From NCBI RefSeq assembly GCF_019175385.1, contig NC_083341.1, positions 92,592,321-92,656,320 on the forward strand: 64,000 nt of DNA, written 5' to 3'. The notes beneath the pieces are model-generated. The model did no database searches, was not told the DNA's origin, and saw only the letters and a program-made list of their open reading frames with translations. The stretch is from Lycium barbarum (taxonomy: Eukaryota; Streptophyta; Magnoliopsida; Solanales; Solanaceae). Shown here in pieces: positions 11,651 to 23,741 of this stretch (position 1 is its first letter; each line of letters opens with the position of its first letter). The position numbers and the translations under genes are program-made.

Positions 11651-14600
11651 TGTTACATCCCGTATTTTTTTGAACGTCGGATTAATTGTAAGTTGAGGTG
11701 GGGCCCACACGTCAAGATTTTTTTTTTGGGACATGTGACAAATTATATGAATCACATATGTGAAGTTAAACACAAGTCAAGAAGGACCCTTGGGCCAAAT
11801 CAAAGTGGAAGCCCTCCAAAAGGGACAATTTAAGGAAGCATTTTCGGATGATCTGACTTCTAGGGGCAAAAACGGTATTATAAATTTGGAATTTGGGAAA
11901 ACGCCCAGAAATAAAAGTTGTAGATAATTGAATTAGCTTTCCATCCATAGGTCGTGGGCCCTCATACGATATCGGGATCAAACGTTATGACCGTTTTACT
12001 GAACGAAGGTCCAGGCAGAAAAAAAGGTCTGCGCGATCGCGCCTGGGAGGGGCGCGAACGCGCAGAAGAAAATCTGTAACACAGCGCGAACGCGCCAGAA
12101 GGTGGCGCGATCGCGCTGAACACTTTTCTAGACAGTTCTGGCAGATTCTAAAAGGTTATATAACGGGGCTTTAGCCCCCAATCAACAACAAAACACCCTC
12201 TAAGCCTCCCCAAAATCTCTGAAAACTTCCACCAACTTCCACCCATCAATTTTCACGCAAATCAAAATATAATTTTCAAATTCCGGTCCAGACAGCGCAC
12301 AGTTGCAACTACAAAATTGTGTAGTAATGTGTTGTGGCTCAAGGTCAGGGTGAAGAAGTGAAGATACAGAAATATTATCGCGATATAGGTATGAATCTTT
12401 CATTGTTAACATTAATCTTGGTTGATTTACGGAAAAGGAGTTGTTTAACTGCTGTAAATTAATTTGGTTGGTGGAAATATGGTACAAACACCCTATGGGA
12501 TGTTTTATGGAATAATTTGATGTGGGAAATAATACTATTGATTCTGGTATTGTTATTGTTGTGCTGGTTGTTGAATTGAGAATTCGGGCTAGGCATATAA
12601 ACAGGGGAGATGCTGCCCAAATTTCTGTAGAAAGATGTTAACTTAAGATTCAATTCCTAAGAGCGTATAATTAATATTTGGTAATTGTGACCATTTGTAG
12701 AATTTGGAGAGTTTGGGATTTGAATTTGGAAGTTGGAAACTTGTTATGAAATTGTATGCCAAAGATTTGATGTTTTGCATAAGTTATGACTTTGGCGGAA
12801 AATTGTATATCATGTATATCGAGTGTATAACTTGAGGAAAACGATATGAAATGTTTCTAGAACTATATGGTGATGATCTTGATTGTTGATGAATGTGAAA
12901 TTATTGATATTAGTTGAAAGTTTGGGTTGAATTGAAGATTATGTCAACTTGTGAGAAAAATGACTAGTTGAAGGATATTTGTGTTTTTAATGTTAATTGT
13001 TGATATTGATGTTGTCGTTTGGGTTGTTGTTGATAATCTATAGCCGAGTTGAATTCTCGGGGTGCTATATGTATAGGGGAAGTGCTGCCGAAATTTCGGT
13101 AGACAAATATGCATTAAGTTGAAATTACGGTATTTATAACTTACAATTGGTAAACTTGACTAATTGCAGTTTTTCGACGAAACGGGAAGTGAGTTTGGAA
13201 AGGCGTAAGGAGCGTGAAAGGTATGTAAAGCAACCCCAATTCTTCCCTTGGCATGCCCTTAGTGTGTTAGGGTCGGATCCGGGCCTCGAAGGACCTCTTG
13301 ATGGCCCTCGGAATCCGCAAGAGAAAATTTCAGTTTTTCCTTCAGTAGAATTGAACCATTTTGATACGCTATTTCTTGGAATTATGCAATTTTGCTCTCA
13401 ATCACTTAAAAATTCATGGAATATCTGTAGAACCTTTTTAGGTGATACCATAAGCTTAGAGGGCATAATTTGAGCCCGCCGCCTTGTTTGTCCCGAGGCG
13501 GGCCCACTATTTCCGGTTTTGCCCTTAATGTGTTAAAGCTTCCTTTTTAAGCGATTTTTGAAAGAAATGCTTCGATTACCCTACTAATCGCTTAACAAAT
13601 ATTATTTTAAATATTCTACTAAATATTATAAATTATTTTGACACTCGGAATGACTTCAGGAAAGTTATATTTCTGTAATTTATTATGATATCCGAAATAC
13701 ATTTATTATGATTCCGTCTGACTCCATGGATTTGTTTGGCTTTGATACGCTTCATCGAGTCTTTGAAAACATTTTATGATATTTTTAAATTGCATTAGTC
13801 TCTCACTACTCCATTCGTGGATGTCCCAATGTTTCCCACACTGAGCCCGGGCCAGGATATGTTGTCAAGCGTGATTCGCTGCATTGTTCGCCGCGTCCCG
13901 ATGTGAGGGGGCAGGTATAAGCGTACATGGGTCTGTGGAGTATGATGTGCCATGTCCGCCTATTCTGATCTGATCTGTTATGGCCATTTTGATATGACAT
14001 TTTATGATGCGGGGCCACGCCCCTTTTTCTGATTCCTCTGTATGGTGGCACCAGTGTCGGGAGGGTGGCCACGTTCTGTCTGCCGAGTCCCGTGGCAGGG
14101 ACCGGATATGATATGACATATGTTTCTGTACACATTCTGTCTGTTTTGGAAATATGCATTTGACACTCTGGATTTTGTACTCATTTTCTGTAATCATTAT
14201 GATTTGACTTCTGTGATTCCGCTTTACATATTCAGTACATATTTCGTACTGACCCCCTTTCTTCGGGGGCTGCATTTTCATGCCGCGCAGGTACAGACGA
14301 CAGGTTTGCTGATCCATCTGTTTAGGATCCCATCTCTGCTATTTTGGGGCGCTCTCTTCTTCAGAGCCCATCTTTTGGTACAGTCTGTCACTGCTATCTG
14401 GATATGTACATTATTCTGGGTATGACGGGGCCCTGTCCCGTCTTATGATTATGATATGTTCTGTAGAGGTCTGTGGATATATCTGTGTGGGTTCTGTACA
14501 TATGTTTGGGATATTTTGTTCTATGATGGCCTTATCGGCCTATGTGTGCCAAGTCTGCTTTTCTGTTAAATTCTGTAGCGTCCACTGATATTATTATTAT

Positions 14601-14694
14601 ATTATTATTCTGTTAATATGCTAATTTGGGTATCGGGTACGTATAGGTGCCCAGCTCGGGCACTGGTCGCGGCCCACGGGGTTGGGTCGTGACA
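11651..14694 (+). mobile_element. Solo LTR N2 inside element B
   Basis: This 3,044-base unit begins TGTTACATCC and ends GGGTCGTGACA. The flanking pentamers are ACTTT (11646-11650) and ACTTC (14695-14699), a TSD with one mismatch. Its first 300 bases match N1 and the LARD LTRs, but its middle differs. It has a GC-rich palindrome cluster (12030-12121), a TATA-like box (about 12153-12160) and the conserved 3' block with a CCCCC/GGGGG stem (14222-14295). There is no interior region or coding sequence. Confidence 0.88.
12030..12121. repeat. GC-rich palindrome cluster (GCGCGATCGCGC)
   Basis: Four short GC-rich palindromic units occur in about 90 bases: GCGCGATCGCGC twice and GCGCGAACGCGC twice. 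The flanking sequence is AT-rich. They lie 380-470 bases from the LTR start and about 30 bases upstream of a TATA-like sequence. Confidence 0.85.
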
Positions 14695-14835
14695 ACTTCC
14701 ACTCCTTATTTAAGTCGCACACCTTCTTCTTAGAGTCATCATTTTACTCCTCTGACATGCACTATCTATAACACTCCCTTTGAATAGTTGAAAACGAGTT
14801 TCCTTCTTAGTAATGACTCTCGGTTGCAATATCTT

Positions 14836-17405
14836 TGTCACACCCCAATCCCATCAGGGCATGATGGGCACCCAACTCTTACTTAAAGCTGAGCGAACCC
14901 TCTGGCATTCACATAATGAAACTGGACATATAATAAAGTACTTTCAGTCAAACCATAGAAATTTGGAAACGATACTCAATTAAGCAAAAGTCGAATAAGT
15001 CAAACTGACATATCGGCCTACATGGTCGCTTTACTCAACGCATAACATATCAACATACTAACCACATGACACTGTCTGCAAAGTCTCTAAGAGTAAACAC
15101 CTGAATCATATGAGTCGGGACAAGGCCCTGACATACCCATACACAAATATGATAACCATAATGACTCGGCACTACTCCAGGAAGAAAATGGAGTTGCCAA
15201 TCCCAGTTGATAGCCAACCATCCTAGCTGAATACTTTTACCTGCAAAACAAACTGGGACTGTGTGGCATGAACACAGCGCCCCCAGGAAAAGGGACGTCA
15301 GTACGAACAATGTATCGAGTATGTAAGGCTTAAGAACATCAAGTACAGAAGAATCATGAAAACCAGTCTCAGTATTTGGATGCGTCTGTGGCTAACATCT
15401 TAGAATATCTGCGTAACTCTATATGACTGAAACTGACCCTGTGGTGTATGGTAGGCGTAGGTTATAATATAATTGATAGTGCTGTGGAACGTACAGCCTG
15501 ATCCATATATAATATAATAGTGCCGAGGAACGTACGACCCGATCCATATATAATATAATAGTGTCGAGGAACGTACGGCCGGATCCATATATAATATAAT
15601 AGTGTCAAGGAACGTACGGCCCGATCCATATATAATATAATAGTGCCGAGGAACGTACGGCCCTATCCATATATAATATAATATTTATAAATGCATGTAA
15701 GACTCGAAAAAGGATACTCTGAACTCCTCTGGTTACATAACATACTAGTATGATAAGTCTCTGGGAGTTATGGACATAAAAACATAGGAGGCCAAGGATA
15801 CAAATATCTCTACACTATCTAAGAATAGAGTCTTTGGAACTCGCTTGCTCATTGCTTCGTTCATATGATAAGGATCATGCCAAAATGAAAGAAAGGGATA
15901 GACTTAACATACCTTATCGCTTCTCAAGTTAACCATAACTTAGGTCTCGGGCTTCACCAATCTACAAACAATACCAAATATGACAATAATCAAATCAAGA
16001 TACTCCTTCAAACAATTCCTTAATTACTTAGGAATCTAACGATATTCGGGCAGCATCTTCCCAAAACAAAAACAAAAAATCCCCGTGATTCCAACTTAGC
16101 CAAAATATCAATCACAGCACCAACAACAATATATTCATTCTTAAATTACTTCCAAAACAACCCAATATATCTTCGTATACCAATGCTTGTATACACTTCT
16201 TTATTTTTGTATATACATAGTATAACGGCAACAAAAACAACAACAACTACAACTACAACTACAACCAATCCCCATGATATTCCAGCCCACAAAGAAATTC
16301 ATAACAACCACGAAACAACCCACATGATAACAACAACAATTTATCTAACATCCGATATAACTTTCGTATTTCTTTCATCTAGCAACGTAGATACGACTCG
16401 GATAATTCAAATACATCTAGGAGAGAGGATTTATTACCTTATATGCGAAGAACTACTCTTCTTCCATCTTACTTTACTTTGAAGAAAAACCAGATTCGAC
16501 AACACGACAAACGGAACAACGCGATCAACGTACCGGGCAAAACTCGTATGTTGTTCTTGAGATAAAAATTGCACTTTGCTTCTTTAAAATTACAAGTTAT
16601 GTTTCTGCTATACCTGTATACCTCACGTTGCAGCACTATATTCATACTAACTAATGTTACAACATATTACTCCTCTTAACCCCAAAAGCCAAGAATGTTA
16701 TGTTTGCAATTTTAAGTGGACTTTTCTCTCTTTCCATGTGTCATATTGCACTTAATGTGCACTTGACTCATCAAGCTCATTCAAGAATAATTCAGCCCCC
16801 TATTGGCCTAATTAACTCCATGTGGCAGCCCAACAAGGATACTTATCCATTTTGCTCTAATTAGCACCATAATTAATTCTGTACTCTCCCACTTTATTCC
16901 AACACTTAACCAATTTGCCGTATAGTTAATTTCTTGATTCCAATTCACTTATGTAATAATCATTTTTACCACACTTCATATACTCATTATCATAATCATG
17001 TAGTATAACATAGTCCATAGCCTCATTTTCCACACATAAAATATTATTTTCAATCATCTCCGTCACACTTTGTTTTTTGTCTTAAATCATTTTGGGACTT
17101 CATTCCTTGTATACATCGAGTTCTTTATTTTCATGCTTGAATACGACCAAATCCTCAGGGCTCGGGTAAATTGTTCAATTTCCTAATCCAAAAATACGGA
17201 ATATTATAGCTTGGACCGTATTTCATTCAAATAAATTGCAAACCTCGACGAAACTTATTTTATCCGATTCATTTGACTTCTAATCCTTTGAATACATCTG
17301 TACCACCACTCTAACCACCTGTAAGACTTAGGGATAACCTCGCTTCCGTTACTAATGTCATTTAACGTGCACGCTTTCCAACGCATGAATACACGGGATG
17401 TAACA
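14836..17405 (-). mobile_element. Element B, right (5') LTR
   Basis: It begins TGTCACACCCC and ends GGGATGTAACA, 2,570 bases. The conserved LTR 3' block is present in minus orientation at about 15262-15331 (a GTCAGTACGAACAATGT run). A tandem array lies at 15480-15690. GTATT follows at 17406, but the matching left TSD is outside the window. Element C's pol resumes immediately after it. Confidence 0.82.
15480..15690. repeat. Tandem repeat, about 41-base unit, 5 copies
   Basis: Each unit combines an AT-rich half (ATCCATATATAATATAATAG) with a GC-rich half containing GAGGAACGTACGGCC. Copies differ by single substitutions. It sits inside element B's right LTR. The region of the left LTR that should carry it is outside the window. 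Confidence 0.9.
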
Positions 17406-18216
17406 GTATTGGGAGTTTAGCTCGATTGATTATTTTCGAGCATCCGTTGGCCATGGAGGTTTAGACTCTGGCCAACAGTTTCGTCCGTCTTGATATTTCA
17501 GCCCCGGGCAGGATTCTGTCTTGTAAAGAGGCGAGGTCATCTTTATTGGGTCGGATCAGGACTCATCAGTTTGAGGATGCCAAGTTGAGCAAGATCCGAG
17601 ATAGGGTTTTGAGAGTTGAGGCCAAGGAGGCCGTGATTGATTCTGAAGGCATTCTAAGGATTAGAGGATGAGTGTGCATTCCTCATGTTGTTGATCTGAT
17701 TCAATTGATCCTATTTGAGTCTCAGAGCTCTCGCTATTCCATTCATCTGGGGTGACTAAGATGTATCGTGACTTGAGACAACACTATTTATGGCATCAGA
17801 TGAAGAGAGAGATAGTTGATTTTGTGGCTAAGTGTGGAAATTGTCATCAGGTAAAGTATGAGCACCAGCGACCCGGTGGGGGTGCTTCAGAGGATGCCTT
17901 TTCCCGAGTGGAAGTGGGAGACGATTACCATGGATTTTTTCACGGGTCTTCCAAAGACCCATGGCAAGTTTTATTCTATTTGGGTGATAGTTGATTGGTT
18001 GACTAAGTCCGCTAACTTTGTTCCAGTTCAGGTTTCCTATACCATGGAGAAGTTAGCTAATATGTACATTCGGGATATTATGAGATTGCATGGGGTTCCT
18101 ATTTCTATTGTATCTAATCGGGGTACAATTTTCATTTCGCGTTTCTGGAGGGCATTTCATGAGGAGTTGGATACCCGATTGAATCTTAGTATAGCTTTTC
18201 ATCCCCAGACCAATAG
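17406..18216 (+). pseudogene. Element C pol fragment: RNase H-integrase linker and integrase core
   Basis: The plus-strand translation shows the linker after RNase H (SLLGRIR, GILRIRG), the zinc-finger part (CGNCHQVKYEHQRPGG) and the integrase core (ITMDFFTGLP, HGVPIS, AFHPQTN). The frame is broken by in-frame stops near 17461, 17668 and 17755, and by one extra G in the G-run near 17880. The second catalytic Asp is Asn (SNRG instead of SDRG), a G-to-A change. The gene stops at 18216, where LARD is inserted, and resumes at 27128. Its upstream part lies left of element B, outside the window. Confidence 0.87.
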
Positions 18217-21200
18217 TGTCACGACCCAACCCCGTAGGCCGTGACTAGTACCCGATCTGGGCACCCAAACACATCTATCCAATGCTATCTCAAAGGTTAT
18301 CAAACGCATTCAAGTATAAAGCAGAAGCCGTCAAGGCGATATTTCAAATTTAGATAATTTCCAGAAAATTTTTGGCAGAGTTTCCTTTGTTTTACAGACT
18401 ATCCAAAATAACCCTGCGCACAGAAAATACCAACAAAGGCCACACCGGCCAACAAAGCAACATATGAACATATGCGGACCGGCCGCCGCGGCGAATGGGA
18501 TTGCCCCAAACACAACATATACACACATCCGTACAGAAAGACCCTAACCCACAAACTTATCTACAGGCCTCTAACAAACATACAGAGTCATATGACGGGA
18601 CAGGGCCCCGCCGTACCCGGAGTTGCCATACATACAGAATATACAGAAGACAGAAGATATATACCAAAAGTACACGCTCCGGACCAAAGGAGCTCTTCAA
18701 AATAGCAGAATCTGAGCCCTAGACTGGCGGCGTATCTTCAGGTGCGTCTGTACCTGCGGGCATGTAACGCAGCCCCCGAAGAACCGGGGGTCAGTACGAA
18801 AAATGTACCGAGTATGTAAAGCGGAAATATAACAAACATAATCATAGTCTGAATCAGAAGCACAGAAGTATAGCAAACGGAATCGTAATCCAACGAATAG
18901 ACAGAGATATACCGGACAGAGTCGTAGTTCAGACAGACAGACGGAAGGATACCACACAGAATCATAGTCCAGACGGATGGATAGAATCTTAATCCATACG
19001 GACAGACCGAATCAGAATCCATACGGACATGCAGAATCAGAATCCAATCAGACAGACAGAATCATAATAAGGCACAAGAACGTGGTCGCCACTCCTGCCT
19101 TTGGCGCCACAACATATCATATTTCAGAAGATTTCATATCTTCGAACATCCCCGTCACATAACACATCATATCATAACCACGGTAACCCCGGGGACAGAT
19201 CACACGCCGGGAAATCGGACAAATCATACTTCGTAACATATACACGGTAACCGGGAACGACATATACCACAGTACCCCGGAACCGGACACATCATACTTC
19301 GAAATTCATACATGGGACCCGGCCCCCGACCAGGGACTCGGCGGCCCATCCGCACGATATAAACTGGCCCGGGTTCCGGTGAAAGGAAGCATTGAGACAT
19401 TCACGAACAGATTAATGAGAAACCACATACATACAGATCGTTATACCGACTCAGTCAAACTGAAGTAGGCCAAATGGCAGGTCAAATCAAAGTATTCCGA
19501 CAGTATTCAAAATGCGCGCCTATATATCACTTGGGATGGCACGACAGATTATTACCAGGATCAGATTTCCAGATGTCAAAAATATTTTGTCAGATTTATG
19601 AAAATAGTCATAACGCTTGCCATATAACGGATAGAATATTAGTCCAGATGTTGTCTGAGAAAATCGGACATAAACAAGGTAGTTAAAGTTATACAGAAAG
19701 TATCAGGCTTTGTGGGCCCACCTCGGACCAACTCGAGGCGGCGTACGTAAATTACAGATAATAGACCTTATGAGGTCGTCCATAATCATTTAGAAGCATA
19801 CCGACTCCGTTTAGGAAAGTTGCATACATAAAGTTTACTTTAAGGGCAAGTTATAAGAAAACTTATTCAATCTTACTGAAGGAAATGGAGCGGATTTCAA
19901 TCTCGAATTCCGAAGAACAGAGTCGTATCTAAGGCTCGCACTCGAGCCTATTACGTCTAGAACATGCCTGAGAATGAAGGGGTAGGCTTTACATACCTTA
20001 TTCGCTCCTTACGCCTTTCCAAATTCAAATCCCGTTTCGTCCGAAATCTGCATTTGGTCATGTTTACCAAATATTAATCATAGGGCCTAAAGGTTCAATT
20101 TTTGCCAATACTTGTCTACGGAAATTTGGGCAGCATCTCCCCTATACATACAACATCCCCGAGATTCAACTCGGCTCAAATAGCAACAACCAACCCAATC
20201 AACAATGCCAACAATATCAACAATGCATTAGAAATGCATTCTAACATAAATTGTCTTCTTTTTCAAATAATGCAACAACTTCCAAACCAACTTTACACTT
20301 TCAAGTCACTATCAACCTTCTCATATTCATTTACTAATCAAGATCATTACAATACAATTTGGAAATATTTCATATCATTTCCACAAAATATTCACAAGGT
20401 ATACAAAATATACAAACTTTCCACCAAAGTCATAATTCATCCAAAACTTCTAATATTCAACCTACCTATCCATAACATATTTCCATCTTCCAATTTCATC
20501 AGCCATAATCATAATTCACATCTTAACAACTTCATTTCCATAATATCACAAAATCATTCTAAAGTGACATAATCTTCTACATTCCAACTTCAACCAAAAT
20601 TCATTCAACTTTCATTCCCAATATAATTTTCACCATAACCACAACTAAAATACAACATAAAATTAACTCATTTTGGCTATACAATATTCACATGCACACG
20701 GCTACTTACACACATATAAACACCATACAAACTTCCATACTTTCATGAATTCTAACCATTTCTATATACTACAACATAAATAAACCCTTCATACCACATA
20801 AAAAGGGATTAATTCTTACCTTTTTCGCCTTACTTCTTCACTTGACCAAGGTGTGCATTTGATGAACCAAGGGTTCTATCTTCCAAAATAATTACACCAA
20901 GTTGTAGAGGACCCTTGAATTAGTGGGTATACAACAAGAAAATAATTTTTAGAACAATATTTCATGGGGGGGAAATTCCCCCATCTTGGCCGAAATGGCC
21001 ATGGAGTTTTCTCCTTGTTCTTTCTTTTCTTTCTCTCAAGTTTTCTTGAAACGTCTATGCTTTATGACTCATCCAAGGCTCTTATATTAATTAGCACATG
21101 GAAATTTAATTAAACTATGGGTTGGGCCTCACTTGGCCGGCCACCCCTTAAACATTGGGCCTAATATTTCTTTTTCATTTTTTTTTTGGGCCAACTCGGT

Positions 21201-21583
21201 TGGTCACGAGTTGAGCCTAGCCCACTGACCTTTCAACCTTAAAACGTCCATATCTCCTTGTACCGATGTCACCTATAGGCCCACGACCTACCGTTGGAAA
21301 GCTATTTCAATTATCAACAACTTTTATTTCTGGGCGTTTTCCAAAATTCCAAACTTATAATGCCGATTTTGCCCCTCCAAGTCAGGTCATCCGAAAACGT
21401 TTTCTTAAAAATATCCGTTTGGAGGGCTTCCACTTTGATTTGGCCCCAGGGCCCTTCACGAGTTGTGTTTAACTTTACATATGCGATTCATATAACTTGT
21501 CACATGTCCCAAAAAAAATCTTGATGTGTGGGCCCCACCTCGACTTACAAATAATCCGACGTTCGAAAATACAGGATATAACA
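18217..21583 (-). mobile_element. LARD left (3') LTR
   Basis: It begins TGTCACGACCC and ends GGATATAACA. The conserved LTR 3' block lies at 18751-18823, with a CCCCCGAAGAACCGGGGG stem-loop. Inverted CCAACTCG/CGAGTTG arms lie near 21191-21213. Around 18840-19080 there are degenerate short repeats built on CAGAATC.TA.TCCA. The ORFs here recur in the right LTR simply because the LTRs are copies. None has a recognisable product. Confidence 0.93.
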
Positions 21584-21618
21584 TCCTCCCCCCTTTAAAA
21601 CGTTCGTCCTCGAATGTT
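21584..21618 (-). promoter_or_regulatory. LARD polypurine tract plus conserved inverted repeat
   Basis: On the minus strand AAAGGGGGGAGGA abuts the LTR, an unusually clean tract. At 21599-21618, 16 bases from the LTR, is the inverted repeat AACGTTCG...CGAATGTT shared with A, B, D and M. Confidence 0.88.
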
Positions 21619-21769
21619 CGACTGTCCTTATGAAGTTTCATCATATTTCGGGGAGGTTCCTTTCTCTCCTTCAAAATTCTTTTCAATGTTACAATTACCA
21701 TCAACATCTTTCACCCCTTGTCACACTTCTCGGTTACTTACAACGTTATCATAATCCCATGTCATATCG

Positions 21770-22080
21770 AACAGATTTATAACTACGGTCAGACACACAG
21801 AAGCATACCGGACAGATCCATAATCAGAGTCAGATGTACTAAACTATGGCGGACAGATTCGTAGTCAAAGTCAGACGTTCCGTGATAAAAATCAGATGTA
21901 CAGAGATGTAAAAGACAAATTCGTAATCAGAGTCGAACGTACAGAGGCATATCAGACAGAAACGTAATCAGATCCAGAAGTACAGAGGCATCATAGACAG
22001 AGCCTCATCAAAGTCAAAGGTGCAGAAGTACAGTCAGAGGCGCAAAAGTATAGCAGACAGAATCTTGATTCGAATTAGAC
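21770..22080. repeat. Degenerate tandem array in LARD interior
   Basis: About seven imperfect units of roughly 40-50 bases, each built from CGTAATCAGA, a GTCAGA-like word and TACAGA. The words resemble those of the degenerate array in the LARD LTR (18840-19080). From 21619 to 21770 and from 22080 to 22575 I see no gene. Confidence 0.65.
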
Positions 22081-22576
22081 CACTTCCACTAAGGCTTCAG
22101 TGATTTACGAAAATTTCCCTTGTCGACGTTTCATTACTCACCCTGATCGTTGTACCACGAGTTATTTCATCAAAGTATCCAATCAAATATAACAAATAAG
22201 TTTGTAACCTTATGGAACTCTACTGACCCTGTACAATAGCCCTTAGGCCCTTTCTTACTTTCTTATGCATACCACTTCCTTATCGTTATTGCGCTGTTAC
22301 AGAGGTACACTTACAATATTTTCCTTCACCATATTTCTTAGATTTTTATTTGGATCCCCTTCTTATGCCTTTGATACATAACATTCCCTTATTGTGTCTT
22401 ATCGCAAAAGTGCAATCACAATATATCTATTCGCAATGTTTCCAGATCCTCATTCGGACTCTTTTCCAATTTCTTCTTACTCGATCTGCGTGACTCCTAT
22501 AAGGGTACTGGCTACTCCACACATTCTTTTTTTCTTTAGGTTACCCCAAATTTCCATTCATAGAAAAAACTTACAT

Positions 22577-22695
22577 TTGTGAAAATTTGTATCCTTCCCA
22601 GGGGGTCACCCATCCCAGAATTGCTCTGGCTCCAGCACGCTTAACCTCAAAACTTTCATGTGTTTTGATGCGTTAATGCTAATATAATTTCGTCG
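22577..22695 (-). ncRNA. 5S rRNA-derived domain inside LARD
   Basis: On the minus strand this aligns without gaps to plant 5S rRNA. Blocks in exact register are AGCATTAA at 22680 (5S nt 16), GTTAAGCGTGCT at 22645-22634 (nt 51-62), GGATGGGTGACC at 22615-22604 (nt 81-92) and CCTGGGAAG at 22602-22594 (nt 94-102). These cover the A-box and C-box parts of the RNA polymerase III internal promoter, which are the best kept. The 5' half carries mostly C-to-T and G-to-A changes. T-runs on the sense strand lie at 22585-22582 and 22569-22564, where a Pol III stop would be. Whether it is transcribed is unknown. As rRNA it is certainly degenerate, so a pseudogene call is also fair. Confidence 0.85.
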
Positions 22696-23013
22696 ACTGC
22701 CCCACACGACCTTTGTCACGTAATTTAGGGCCGATCGGGGTCTTAGTAAATTTTCGGAAAGTTTTCATAACGGGTCCCACTCCGGTCTAAACCATACAAT
22801 TACCATGTTGCCCTTCTGAATCTTCAATTTTCACTTTCATCTGGGTTTTCTAGATTCACACTGGTGGCGGGGACATCTCAGTCGCCCTTGTTTTTAACCG
22901 CTGGGTCTTTAATCCCTTTTTAATTTTTTTTTTCCGTTGTCGTCATTGAATAATATTCTACAGAAATTAAACACACATAGAAAGCTCTAGGAAACTCATA
23001 TACTTATAAATGA

Positions 23014-23472
23014 TCAATCTCGGGTCTGACCTGGGGAGCTGCCGTGGGAAATGTGTCCATCATCATCATCGTCTGTCTGCCCCCCACTCGTCTGGCTCCC
23101 GCTATTACCTGCATCCGAATCGGAGGAGTATAGGTAGCCCGGCAATTCCTGGTTCACTGATGACCAGGACAAAGGACTGGAGTAGGGCGTAACACTCTCC
23201 TGGGAGGCCTGTCTGACATAGTGCTCCACCACGGGAGCTGCTGGCATGTCCCCGGAAACCTCCTCCTCCGGCGTCCCAGAGGAATGCTCTAGTGGATCTG
23301 TATCGTGGATATCCTCTTCTCTGGGGGTAAGGAACTCTGGAGATATCATCGCCGGATCCTCCGAAGGGTCTGTCTCAATCGAGTAGCTGGGGCTCTGCTT
23401 ACTCGGTCCTGGTGATTTCCTGGGGGCCTTCTTAGCACCCCCATCCACATCGTCAGAAGCTGCCCTTTTCAT
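23014..23472 (-). CDS. LARD ORF, 152 residues, disordered Ser/acidic protein
   Basis: This is the only sizeable intact frame in the LARD interior. It starts about 270 bases after the PBS, where gag would begin. The protein has a basic start (Lys/Arg within residues 1-28), then a long Ser/Pro/Glu/Asp-rich stretch, and ends after a five-Asp run near residues 134-138. No zinc knuckle, capsid-like helical domain, protease or membrane segment is seen. Position and the basic N-terminus recall the gag start of element D (37867 downward), so it may be a gag N-terminus cut off from the rest. It could also be a chance survivor in a young element. No function can be assigned. Confidence 0.6.
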   Translation of the reverse strand: MKRAASDDVDGGAKKAPRKSPGPSKQSPSYSIETDPSEDPAMISPEFLTPREEDIHDTDPLEHSSGTPEEEVSGDMPAAPVVEHYVRQASQESVTPYSSPLSWSSVNQELPGYLYSSDSDAGNSGSQTSGGQTDDDDDGHISHGSSPGQTRD

Positions 23473-23618
23473 TCTTTATCAATCCACAATCACCTGCAGG
23501 AAGAGGGTCAGAAACAATTTCCCAAATGCTGACACTGTTGCTCGTTGGAGCCTCGCCGTAGATACAACAATTCGTAGGAAAAGAAACATCCTAACCATAC
23601 GGCTCTATCGCACGATCT

Positions 23619-23741
23619 AAGATTCAAAGAAAGGGTAACATCCTAAATGTCCTGTAGCCTCCTGCTTATAGATGTGGTGCACAACACACCGATAAACAAG
23701 ACTCTACTAGACACGGCCTGTAGACATTCCGAGGACAAACC
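23619..23741 (-). other. LARD leader, shared with elements D and G
   Basis: Between PBS and ORF this untranslated leader shares a 16-mer with element G's leader (GTCTAGTAGAGTCTTG, 23712-23697 here, 57643-57658 in G) at nearly the same distance from the PBS. Adjacent to it, the 15-mer TCTATCGCACGATCT (23604-23618) is shared with D (37902-37916). Leaders of LTR elements usually hold dimerisation and packaging signals. Confidence 0.7.

Larger units (their letters stand above)
9992..17405 (-). mobile_element. Element B: LTR element with a tiny non-coding interior
   Basis: The partial left LTR (9992-11265) matches 16128-17405 of a complete right LTR. Once solo LTR N2 is removed the interior is only about 0.5 kb and shows no gag or pol. 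The PPT and inverted repeat at the left LTR are clear. No convincing tRNA primer site is seen next to the right LTR. It may be a derivative element or a strongly deleted copy. Element A interrupts its left LTR, and B interrupts element C's pol at 17406. Confidence 0.75.

Noticed and set aside
15480..15690. Possible CRISPR-like array
   Set aside because: The units are contiguous tandem repeats without unique spacers, in a plant LTR.
20102..20572. 156-codon ORF present in both LARD LTRs (also 25643-26113)
   Set aside because: Both copies are open because the LTRs are nearly identical. The protein is an Asn/His/Ile-rich translation of AT-rich sequence, antisense to the element.
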